A stretch of DNA of 16,907 bases from CAZVEV01 sp964625865 (GTDB taxonomy: Bacteria; Planctomycetota; Phycisphaerae; SM23-33), in NCBI GenBank assembly GCA_964625865.1, contig CAZVEV010000114.1, positions 1 through 16,907 of the forward strand. Direction: 5' to 3'. A model generated the notes under the pieces. The model was given only the letters and a program-made list of their open reading frames with translations, did no database searches and was not told where the DNA came from. Shown in pieces: positions 8,262 through 15,089 of this stretch. The translations under genes and the position numbers were made by a program. How positions within the stretch are numbered: the first letter of the stretch is position 1; the number at the start of each line of letters is the position of its first letter.

Positions 8262-9641
8262 GTGTCAAACAAATGCATAGTTGCCCCCCTGCTTGTCCTG
8301 GTCGCACTGACGGTTGTCGTACTGCCAGCATACTCCCGCGCCGCCGAAGCCCGTCGCCCGAACGTCATTCTGATCATGGTCGACGACCTGGGCTACAACG
8401 ATTTGGGGTCGTACGGGCATCCGAAGATCAAGACGCCGGTTCTCGATCAACTTGCCGCCGACGGCGTGCGGCTGACGAGCTTCTACTGCGGCGCGACCGT
8501 GTGCACGCCGTCCCGCATGGCCCTGCTGACCGGCGCCTACCCGCGCCGCGTCGGCTGGACCAAGGGCGTCATCGGGTACAAGATGAGCTGGAAGACGGGA
8601 ATGAGCCCCAAGGCGCTGACCATCGCGGAGGTCTTCAAGTCCGAGGGGTACGCCACCGCGATGTCGGGCAAGTGGCACCTGGGCGATCCAAAGCCGTGCC
8701 TCCCCCACAGCCAGGGGTTCGACTCGGCGTACTACATCACCAAGAGCAACAACCAGACGAAGAAGCTGTGGCGCGGCGACGAACTGCTGGAGGCACGTTT
8801 CAACAATCGCCTCCTGACCGAACAGTTCACCCGCGACGCGCTGCGGTTCATCAAGGCCAACACCGACAAGCCGTTCTTCCTCTACATCCCGTACACGGCC
8901 CCGCATTTTCCGGTCCAGGCGCATCCGGAGTGGAAGGGCAAGTCGGCGTTCGGCGAGTACGGGGACGTGGTGGAGGAGCTGGACTCCCGCATAGGCGAGA
9001 TTCTGAAACTGCTCGAGACCGAGAAGATCGACAAGGACACGATTGTCGTGTTCCTGTCGGACAACGGACCGCAGTCCGGGCAGGCGGCCAGCGCGGCGCC
9101 GTTTCGCGGGATGAAATGGGATGCGCTGGAGGGGGGCAATCGCGTGCCGTGCATCGTCCGCTGGAAAGGGAAACTGTCCCCCGGACGGACCTCCGATGCG
9201 CTGATCGCCGCGATCGACCTGCTGCCGACCCTCGCCGGCGCCTGCGGGATCGACCTGAAGACCAAGACCACCGGCAGCCCGGTCATCGACGGCGTCAGCG
9301 TGTGGGATACGCTGATGGGCAAGAAGGTCGAACACCCGCGAAAGGACCTGCTGTTCTGGCACGGCATGGGACAGTTCCACGCGATTCGCGTCGGCCAGTG
9401 GAAGCTGTTCCTGAACCGACAGGCGATCGTCAAGCCGCACAAGCGAAACAGCGACGAGGTCAACAAGCGACTGGCCGCCCTGGCCAAAGGCAAAGGGCCC
9501 GTCCTGTTCAACCTTGCCGACGAGCCCAACGAGATCACCGATCTCAGCGCCAAGCATCCCGAGCGGGTCAAGGCCATGCAGGCACTGGCTGAGAAGCGAC
9601 TGGCGGACATCAAGGCCAACGTACTCCCGCTCGTGGAGTAG
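8262..9641 (+). CDS. Secreted type I sulfatase (formylglycine-dependent)
   Basis: A 459-residue S1-family sulfatase that would hydrolyse sulfate esters on a glycan. The N-terminal signal peptide (hydrophobic VAPLLVLVALTVVVLPAYS) sends it to the periplasm or outside. Family hallmarks are VDDLG (Asp41, Asp42 metal ligands) and CTPSR with Cys81, the residue converted to formylglycine, as the core of the C-x-P-S-R signature. Further ones are GKWHLGD (Lys137, His139), SDNGP (Asp267, Asn268) and Lys285 in RGMKWDALEGG. All expected catalytic positions are present, so it should be active if a maturase exists elsewhere, since none is in the window. Translation starts at GTG 8262, with AGGAG (8250-8254) seven bases upstream. 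Its place between the rhamnosidase and an unknown secreted protein points to a sulfated rhamnose-containing substrate. That is inference, because sulfatase subfamily cannot be assigned by eye. Confidence 0.93.
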   Translation: MSNKCIVAPLLVLVALTVVVLPAYSRAAEARRPNVILIMVDDLGYNDLGSYGHPKIKTPVLDQLAADGVRLTSFYCGATVCTPSRMALLTGAYPRRVGWTKGVIGYKMSWKTGMSPKALTIAEVFKSEGYATAMSGKWHLGDPKPCLPHSQGFDSAYYITKSNNQTKKLWRGDELLEARFNNRLLTEQFTRDALRFIKANTDKPFFLYIPYTAPHFPVQAHPEWKGKSAFGEYGDVVEELDSRIGEILKLLETEKIDKDTIVVFLSDNGPQSGQAASAAPFRGMKWDALEGGNRVPCIVRWKGKLSPGRTSDALIAAIDLLPTLAGACGIDLKTKTTGSPVIDGVSVWDTLMGKKVEHPRKDLLFWHGMGQFHAIRVGQWKLFLNRQAIVKPHKRNSDEVNKRLAALAKGKGPVLFNLADEPNEITDLSAKHPERVKAMQALAEKRLADIKANVLPLVE

Positions 9642-9667
9642 CCGATTCCCGGGAAGGCACACTGTAA

Positions 9668-11149
9668 ATGCAACGCATGATTCGAGGCACGTTTGTTATC
9701 AGAGGCCTGTGTGTGGCCGTCACGGCGTCGGCCCTGCTGGCGGCCGCGTTGGGACAAGTCGCGTGCGCGGGCGACGCGAACAGCGCCAACCCCAAGCCGA
9801 CCGCCGCGACGGGCACGGCTCGCGTCGAGTGGACACAGAGCTACGACGCGGGGTACACCGACAACAAGGGGGCCCACGCGGGCGGGTCCGAGATCATGCA
9901 CCTGGTCCCGCACAAGGGCAAGCTCTACGCAGCCAACGGGTATTGGATGGATTCGCGATGGCAGAAGCCCCCTGCTCGGCAGCAGTCGGCCCAGGTGCTT
10001 CGGCTGGACTCGGCGGACGGGCGGTGGCAGGTCGATCTGGATATGGGCAAGTCCAACGGGCGGAACCTTCGGTACATGAAGGGCAACATTCTCAAGTCGG
10101 TCACGCTGACGCGCGACGGGGCAGGTAAACGTCTCGCCAAGCCGAAGAAGCTGCTGGTGGCGGCGGCCGGGTCTCATATGGGAAGCGAAGGTACCGTCTC
10201 GGCCTGGGTGCGCGACGACGCGAGCGGGAAGTGGACCCATAGCATCGTCAAGCGCGGCCCGCGGGCCGGCGGCGTGCGATGGATCCCGCGCGACATGGAG
10301 GTTTATCGAGACAAGGTCACCGGCGTCGAGCGGCTGTTCCTGCTGATCGGCAATCCGGGGATCATCTCGGGCGTCTACGACCCCTCGCAGCCGACCGGGA
10401 TCCGCTGGAGCACGCACGTGGAGTTCCCCGCCACGGGCACGTTCTCGACGCGCCCGCTGGGCATGGTGCAAGCCAACGGCTCGCTGCTGTTTTCGGTCGG
10501 CGGGGTGATCTACCGTCGCATCGACGGCCCCAAACCGAGCTACACCAAGGTGATTGATCTCGGCAAGGGCGTCAACACCGATGTGGGAGGCGTTCGCGGG
10601 CTGACGACGATCGCCAATCCCAACGGCCCGGGCCAGTCGGTCCTGTTCCTCTGGGCGCCTCACGGCGGGTCCAGCGGGCAGATCAAGCGTCTGGATCCGG
10701 ACGGATCGGGCGGGTACACCGAACATGACGAGGCGAACGTGCGGGCCCTGATGAGCAAGGCCCTCGGCGTCAGCGTCGCGTACGTCCTCGGGGCCCATAA
10801 CGCGCTGTATCCGGTGACCCATCCGGTCACGGGCAAGACGGTGCACCTGGTGGGCTTTCAGGGCAACTTGCGGGGCGCCGATCGTCTTCGGTGGATGCCC
10901 AGCAGGCTCTACGCCGGCGCCCTGTACGCCATCCGCGCCGCCGACGGAACCTACACGGTCAATGAAGTCAACGGGCCCTGGGCCCCCGGCAGGCCGCCCC
11001 TGGTCTCACCGCGCACCTTCGCCCTTTCGCCTTTCGGCGACAACCTGGTCTTCGTCGGCGGCCATGACGCCAGCGGCAGACAGTCGAGCGACATGGCGTG
11101 GGTCTTCAAGGCGTCCCTCGACGTCGTGCTGGGACTGGACCGTGAGTAG
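9668..11149 (+). CDS. Secreted protein of unknown function, possibly beta-propeller
   Basis: I do not recognise this 493-residue protein as a named family. It has a Sec signal peptide (LCVAVTASALLAAALG, likely cut after ACA at about residue 35). The body is built of recurring beta-strand/turn patterns ending in Gly or Asp, such as HKGKLYAANGYW, ERLFLLIGNPG, GSLLFSVGGVIYRRIDG, SVLFLWAPHGG, TVHLVGFQGN and DNLVFVGGHD. That spacing suggests a beta-propeller or similar all-beta fold. No catalytic motif stands out. The chosen ATG follows GGGAAGG (9651-9657) by ten bases; ATG 9677 is an alternative that keeps the signal peptide. It is 26 bp behind the sulfatase and is probably the last gene of that operon. 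A binding or debranching role on the same glycan is possible but unproven. Lyases and hydrolases with propeller folds exist, so an enzyme is not excluded. Confidence 0.8.
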   Translation: MQRMIRGTFVIRGLCVAVTASALLAAALGQVACAGDANSANPKPTAATGTARVEWTQSYDAGYTDNKGAHAGGSEIMHLVPHKGKLYAANGYWMDSRWQKPPARQQSAQVLRLDSADGRWQVDLDMGKSNGRNLRYMKGNILKSVTLTRDGAGKRLAKPKKLLVAAAGSHMGSEGTVSAWVRDDASGKWTHSIVKRGPRAGGVRWIPRDMEVYRDKVTGVERLFLLIGNPGIISGVYDPSQPTGIRWSTHVEFPATGTFSTRPLGMVQANGSLLFSVGGVIYRRIDGPKPSYTKVIDLGKGVNTDVGGVRGLTTIANPNGPGQSVLFLWAPHGGSSGQIKRLDPDGSGGYTEHDEANVRALMSKALGVSVAYVLGAHNALYPVTHPVTGKTVHLVGFQGNLRGADRLRWMPSRLYAGALYAIRAADGTYTVNEVNGPWAPGRPPLVSPRTFALSPFGDNLVFVGGHDASGRQSSDMAWVFKASLDVVLGLDRE

Positions 11150-11183
11150 GCGGCCGGGCACCGAGGACAACTGACCGGGTGCT

Positions 11184-11262
11184 GGGTGCCGTCGTTTGAC
11201 GCGAAGCGGCAACCACGTTGCGATGAATCGTGGTTGCCGCTTCGCGTCAAATCACGGCACCC
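11184..11262. repeat. Long near-perfect inverted repeat (34-bp arms)
   Basis: The arms 11184-11217 and 11229-11262 pair at 32 of 34 positions around the 11-base loop TTGCGATGAAT. From the outside, the arm is nine matched bases (GGGTGCCGT), two mismatches, then 23 matched bases. It starts 34 bp after the stop of the secreted-protein gene. No T tract follows, so it is not a standard terminator. It could still block transcription, stabilise the mRNA 3' end, or be a miniature mobile or REP-type element. Confidence 0.75.
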
Positions 11263-11554
11263 GCCAATCGACAATCGGGGATCGACAATCCTCCACGTGG
11301 TTGCTCCGCTGCGCTCCGCAGCCCACGGCACCCGGCGACGCGTCACAGCGTCCCAGCCTGAGCGGTTAGCCGCCCCGTAGCCGCCTTGGGCCGACGCAAA
11401 GGACCCTGCCCCCTGCTGCCGAGTCCAAACGCCTCCTGCGCAATGCCAGACCCCTTAGCCGCCTTCTTGCCGTATGACCGTATACTGCATGGCTGGCTCG
11501 AAGAAATGATTAGAATCATGTCCACGATACGAGGATTCGGCGGGTTCTAAGTGT
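11263..11554. other. Non-coding region upstream of the sigma-factor gene
   Basis: No convincing gene lies here. It contains ATCGACAATC twice (11267-11276 and 11281-11290, four G apart), a small hairpin GCTGCG-CTC-CGCAGC (11308-11322), and TAGCCGCC three times (11367, 11378, 11456). A TATACT (11481-11486) resembles a -10 box, but I see no matching -35 at 16-18 bp. A promoter for the sigma/FecR pair must be close to this point, but I cannot fix it. Confidence 0.45.
11506..11519. promoter_or_regulatory. AT-rich perfect inverted repeat before the sigma-factor gene
   Basis: ATGATT-AG-AATCAT is a perfect 6-2-6 inverted repeat in an otherwise GC-rich neighbourhood. It is 36 bases before the sigma-factor start codon and 20 bases after a -10-like TATACT. 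The position fits an operator or an mRNA leader element. No known family is implied. Confidence 0.35.
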
Positions 11555-12094
11555 ATGGATGATCCAAATGCAAAACGAGATCGCGTCCTGAAAATGGCAC
11601 TCACCTGCCGCGTCGAACTGGTGACCTATGCCCGGGCAATGCTGGGCAACTATGCCGAGGCCCAGGACGTTGTGCAGGAAGCGATGCTCGTGGTGATGAA
11701 GAAATTCGACCAGTTCCGGGATGGAACGTCGATGCTCGCCTGGTGCCGTGCCATCGTGCGCCTGGAAGTTCTGCGATTGAGACAGCAAAAGCGGCGCGAT
11801 CGGACGGTCACAGACCGCCTGCTGGACGACGCTATTGACGCGGCCTTCGACGAGTTTCAGACCGCCCAGCGCCGAGACGACGCCGACTCGTGGCGACAAG
11901 CCCTGGAACGCTGCCTACGGCGTGTCCCGCCTCGAGGGAGCAGTGTGCTCAAGGCGCGGTTCGTGGACGAGTTGAGTTACCTGCATATCGCCCAGCGCGT
12001 GGGGATGACGCTTGAGGCAGTGCGCAAAGCTCTGTATCGACTCAAGAAACAAGTGCGATCCTGCGTGGAAACCAGACTGAGAGGTGCACAATGA
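11555..12094 (+). CDS. ECF-type RNA polymerase sigma factor (Rhodopirellula/Verrucomicrobium-like)
   Basis: A 179-residue sigma-70 family factor with only regions 2 and 4. Region 2 spans about residues 20-85 and includes YAEAQDVVQEAMLVVMKKFDQF and the AWCRAIVRLEVLRLRQQKRR helix for -10 recognition. Region 4 spans about 115-172, with the helix-turn-helix around ELSYLHIAQRVGMTLEAVRKALYRLKKQVR for the -35. The layout resembles the ECF group common in Rhodopirellula and Verrucomicrobium. The gene ends in an ATGA overlap with the FecR gene, so the two are translationally coupled and almost certainly a signalling pair. The start ATG has only a weak upstream GGCGGG at 11-base spacing. Likely targets are the glycan genes on either side, but no target promoter motif could be demonstrated. 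Confidence 0.9.
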   Translation: MDDPNAKRDRVLKMALTCRVELVTYARAMLGNYAEAQDVVQEAMLVVMKKFDQFRDGTSMLAWCRAIVRLEVLRLRQQKRRDRTVTDRLLDDAIDAAFDEFQTAQRRDDADSWRQALERCLRRVPPRGSSVLKARFVDELSYLHIAQRVGMTLEAVRKALYRLKKQVRSCVETRLRGAQ

Positions 12095-13440
12095 CCGACG
12101 CCAACGAGCTGCACGAACTGGTCGAGGGCCACCTTCGTGGCGAATTGAGCGAATCCCAGGCCGAGCGCCTTGCCGAACTGCTCGATAGCGATGCCGCAGC
12201 ACGGAAGGAGTTTATTGTCCAAGCCGAGTGGGACACACGACTTGCAGACGTGTTGCGGGAGGCTCCTCAGGCCGCCGACACACTTGGCGGGCCCGGCCCG
12301 GGCGCCGATGGCGGCGCGCCCGGCCCGGCACGGACAGTGAAGGTGACGCTGAACCGGGTCTTGTGGGCTGCTGCTGCTGCGATTATCGTCGCGCTGACGG
12401 CGGGGCTGTATTTCCAGCAGCCCACTGCCGAAAAGCCCATCGCGAAGGTGACCGGGCTGAGCGGATCCCTGCAATGGACCGGCGACGGAGGGCGCGTGTT
12501 CCACGACCTGAGCGTGGGGGCAGAGCTTTCGGGCGGGACAATCGAGGGGCTGGCGCCCGGCTCGTGGTTCGAACTGGAGTTCAACGACGGGTCCACCGTG
12601 ACGATCTCCGGCAGCGCGACGCTTACCTTCTCGGACCACGGGCAGAAGAAACTGCATCTCAAGGATGGCAGCATTTCGGGCAACGTGAGGCCGCAACCTG
12701 CTGACAAGCCAATGCTTATATATACTCGCTCGGCCACGTTGGAGGTAATCGGCACGCAGTTCGACGTCGATGCCGGACTGCTGGCCACCACGCTGAACGT
12801 CAGCGAGGGCACGGTGCGAATCAAGCGACTCAGCGACGGCAGCACGGTGGACGTTCCGGCGAGCCATCGCGTGGTCGCAGCGGCTGACCGGGAACTGCTG
12901 GCCGCCCCCGTGCCGGATTCTGTAAACCGATGGATCAGCCAACTCCAGCTCGGCCCCACCGCAGCGCATGGCAAGTGGTCGCCCAAGACCGATACCCAAC
13001 AGGCCAGACTCGCCACAATCCCGTATACCTCGCCCGAGGGCAAGACGATCTACACCGCCGGGTTCGGCCCCTCCCACGGCGACAGGCCTTCGGTGATAGT
13101 GCAGGTCGGCTCGCGCCTGCGAGTGCGAGGCCGAATCGAGTCGGCATGCAAAGTGTACTTCGGCGTAACGGTCAGAAGGCCCGGCGGAGAGTTTGCCGGG
13201 CGCTTCCAGACAACCAAGCCGCCCAACGAGTTCCAAGGTGGGCAGGAATTCGAGATAGTCGTGCCCTTCAGCGAGTTTCACCTCGACCCGTCGCTGAGAA
13301 CGATGAAGGGCAGACTGGCCAGCACACCGTTCGCCCTGAACATCGAGTCCTTCTGGTGCCACTCCCTCGGCAAACAGGCCGGGCTGGAACTGATCGAACT
13401 GGAGTTGATACCCTCGTCGAGAGAAGAAGTCCCGCAGTAG
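12091..13440 (+). CDS. FecR-like transmembrane regulator with C-terminal sensor-like domain
   Basis: This 449-residue protein probably controls the ECF sigma factor whose stop codon it overlaps. Residues 1-60 (ELHELVEGHLRGELSESQAERLAEL) form the cytoplasmic anti-sigma-like helical segment. One membrane helix follows (about 90-110, VLWAAAAAIIVALTAGLYF). The FecR domain lies at about 125-255 and includes PGSWFELEFNDGSTVTISG, ATLEVIGTQFDVD and LNVSEGTVRIKRLSDGSTV. The remaining part (about 300-440) is beta-rich, with SVIVQVGSRLRVRGRIES, KVYFGVTVRRPGG and EFEIVVPFSEF, and looks like a jelly-roll carbohydrate-binding or sensor module. The expected topology is N-terminus inside and FecR plus extra domain outside. 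The oxidoreductase gene starts 58 bp later. In the classical system FecR relays a TonB-receptor signal; no such receptor is in the window, so the extra domain may sense the ligand itself. Confidence 0.85.
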   Translation: MTDANELHELVEGHLRGELSESQAERLAELLDSDAAARKEFIVQAEWDTRLADVLREAPQAADTLGGPGPGADGGAPGPARTVKVTLNRVLWAAAAAIIVALTAGLYFQQPTAEKPIAKVTGLSGSLQWTGDGGRVFHDLSVGAELSGGTIEGLAPGSWFELEFNDGSTVTISGSATLTFSDHGQKKLHLKDGSISGNVRPQPADKPMLIYTRSATLEVIGTQFDVDAGLLATTLNVSEGTVRIKRLSDGSTVDVPASHRVVAAADRELLAAPVPDSVNRWISQLQLGPTAAHGKWSPKTDTQQARLATIPYTSPEGKTIYTAGFGPSHGDRPSVIVQVGSRLRVRGRIESACKVYFGVTVRRPGGEFAGRFQTTKPPNEFQGGQEFEIVVPFSEFHLDPSLRTMKGRLASTPFALNIESFWCHSLGKQAGLELIELELIPSSREEVPQ

Positions 13441-13498
13441 TGCAACCAAGTGCATTAGGTGTGCGTACAAGCAGCTATATAAAAGGACAAGCACGGAA

Positions 13499-14821
13499 AT
13501 GAAGAACAACAGACCCGCCACCCAGCCAGGAATCACGCGACGCGAGGTTTTAGGTACCGCGGCATCATTGGCTGCGTTAACAATCGTTCCGCGACACGTT
13601 CTCGGCGGGCCCGGCCAAAAGGCGCCCAGCGAGAAGCTCAACATCGCGTGCATCGGCGTGGGGGGCAGGGGGTATCCGATGGCGATGAACGTCAGCACGG
13701 AGAACATCGTGGCGATGTGCGACGTCGATGACAAGCGGGCGGCCAAGACGTTCGCCGAGTTCCCCAAGGCAAAACGCTACCGCGACTACCGCAAACTGCT
13801 GACCGTCGAAGACAAGAACATCGACGCCGTCGTGATCGCCGCGCCCGATCACGTACACATCCCTATCAGCATGATGGCGATGAAGAGGGGCAAAGGCGTC
13901 TACTGCGAAAAGCCGCTCGGGCATAACGTCCACGAGATACGCGTCGCGACGGAGATGGCGGCCAAGTGCAAGGTCGCCACGCAGATGGGCAACGAGGCAC
14001 ACTCCGGCTGGAACTATCGCAGTGTGGCCGCAATGATCAAGGCAGGCACGATCGGCCAGGTCCGCGAAGTCCACTGCTGGTGCGACCAGTCCTGGCCTCC
14101 CGGAGACCGTCCCAAACACCGCCCGCCGGTGCCCAAGCACCTGAAGTGGGACCTCTGGCTGGGCCCGGCGCCGGTGCGCCCCTACCACCCGTGCTATCAC
14201 CCGCTGGGCTGGCGTCAATGGTGGGACTTCGGCAATGGGCGTCTCGGCGATATGGGCTGCCACATGATCGACCTGCCGTTTATGGCGCTCGATTTGAAGT
14301 ACCCTCTCACCGTCGAGACCCACAGCGCCGGACCCGCCCACAAGGAAAGCTCGCCCCGCTGGCTGATCACCCACTGGACGTTCCCCAAACGAGGCGATCT
14401 GCCCCCCGTGCATCTGACGTGGTACGACGGGATCAAGCGCCCGCCGCTGCAGAAGAAACACAACATGCCCGACTGGCCCGAAGGGACGATCTTCGTCGGC
14501 TCCGAAGGCATGATGATTGCCGACTACGGCCGCTTCAAACTGTACCCCGAAAACAAGTTCAAGGGCGTCAGGCGCCCCCCGCTGGAGCCCCGGTCGATCC
14601 ATCACCAGCAGGAGTGGATCAAGGCCTGCAAGACGGGCCGTCCGACCGGCAGCAACTTTGCCTACGCAGGCCCGCTCGCCGAGACCGTTGTCCTGGGCAC
14701 CGTCGCCCATCGCGCCGGGATGAAACTCCAGTGGGATCCGGTCAACCTCAAAGCCACCAACTGCCCCGCCGCCGACAAGTTCATCCGACGCGAGACATAC
14801 CGCCAAGGCTGGACGCTGTAG
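13499..14821 (+). CDS. Tat-exported Gfo/Idh/MocA family oxidoreductase
   Basis: A 440-residue NAD(P)-dependent sugar dehydrogenase-type protein. It begins with a twin-arginine signal (TRREVLGTAASLAALTIV), so it would be exported folded with its cofactor. The Rossmann domain follows: IACIGVGGRG (Gly53, Gly55, Gly56, Gly58), the acidic residue of MCDVDD, VVIAAPDHVH, and CEKPLG with Lys138 as conserved catalytic lysine. The C-terminal substrate domain has GDMGCHMID (His255 and Asp258). The family oxidises or reduces sugar hydroxyls; exported planctomycete members usually keep bound NAD(H). AAAAGGA (13481-13487) precedes the ATG, and a TATAAA-like stretch overlaps it, so a separate promoter is possible. 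It is near a triple-DUF1080 gene, so it may make or reduce 3-keto sugars for that protein, which is inference from known pathway pairs. Confidence 0.92.
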   Translation: MKNNRPATQPGITRREVLGTAASLAALTIVPRHVLGGPGQKAPSEKLNIACIGVGGRGYPMAMNVSTENIVAMCDVDDKRAAKTFAEFPKAKRYRDYRKLLTVEDKNIDAVVIAAPDHVHIPISMMAMKRGKGVYCEKPLGHNVHEIRVATEMAAKCKVATQMGNEAHSGWNYRSVAAMIKAGTIGQVREVHCWCDQSWPPGDRPKHRPPVPKHLKWDLWLGPAPVRPYHPCYHPLGWRQWWDFGNGRLGDMGCHMIDLPFMALDLKYPLTVETHSAGPAHKESSPRWLITHWTFPKRGDLPPVHLTWYDGIKRPPLQKKHNMPDWPEGTIFVGSEGMMIADYGRFKLYPENKFKGVRRPPLEPRSIHHQQEWIKACKTGRPTGSNFAYAGPLAETVVLGTVAHRAGMKLQWDPVNLKATNCPAADKFIRRETYRQGWTL

Positions 14822-14872
14822 CGAGGAATCCCAAGATGGTAACACGTCACTCACATGCAACGGTCATTGCGT

Positions 14873-15053
14873 CACCACGGGGCTTGTCCCCGTGGAACAC
14901 TGATTCGTCACTAGCCAACAATGCCACTGCTCCCCCCACCTGCCCGCCCCCCCCCGGGGGGGGCGGGGGGGGGGGGGGGGGGCTGGAGGGGGAGGGATGG
15001 AAAGCACGCGGCTAGTGGCGAATCAGTGCTCCACCGGGACAAGCCCGGTGGTG
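14873..15053. repeat. REP doublet (REPIN-like inverted pair)
   Basis: Two 44-bp arms (14873-14916 and 15010-15053) are inverted copies with 40 of 44 matches. Each arm holds its own hairpin: CCACGGGG-CTTGT-CCCCGTGG at 14875-14895, and CCACCGGG-ACAAG-CCCGGTGG at 15031-15051. Two of the four differences form a compensating pair that keeps each small stem perfect. A flank reading ACTGATTCG(T/C)CACTAGCC is shared. The 93 bases between the arms contain a C/G homopolymer tract. No RAYT transposase is in the window. It fills the gap between the oxidoreductase and the DUF1080 gene. Confidence 0.8.
14943..14982. repeat. Poly-C/poly-G tract inside the REP doublet
   Basis: After CCCG come nine C, eight G, one C and eighteen G, followed by further G-rich sequence to about 15000. 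Its first 25 bases are a near-perfect palindrome. The tract could form G-quadruplexes or be a replication or sequencing slippage site, so its exact length should not be trusted. Confidence 0.7.
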
Positions 15054-15089
15054 GCAACAGCGTTGCGAGCCTGTGTCCTCTTACCGAAC

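Noticed and set aside
8882..10846. 654-codon open frame on the minus strand
   Set aside because: It spans the sulfatase gene, the gap and the next gene on the opposite strand, with no domain support.
11184..11262. Intrinsic (rho-independent) terminator
   Set aside because: The stem is far longer than usual and no T-rich tract follows on either strand.
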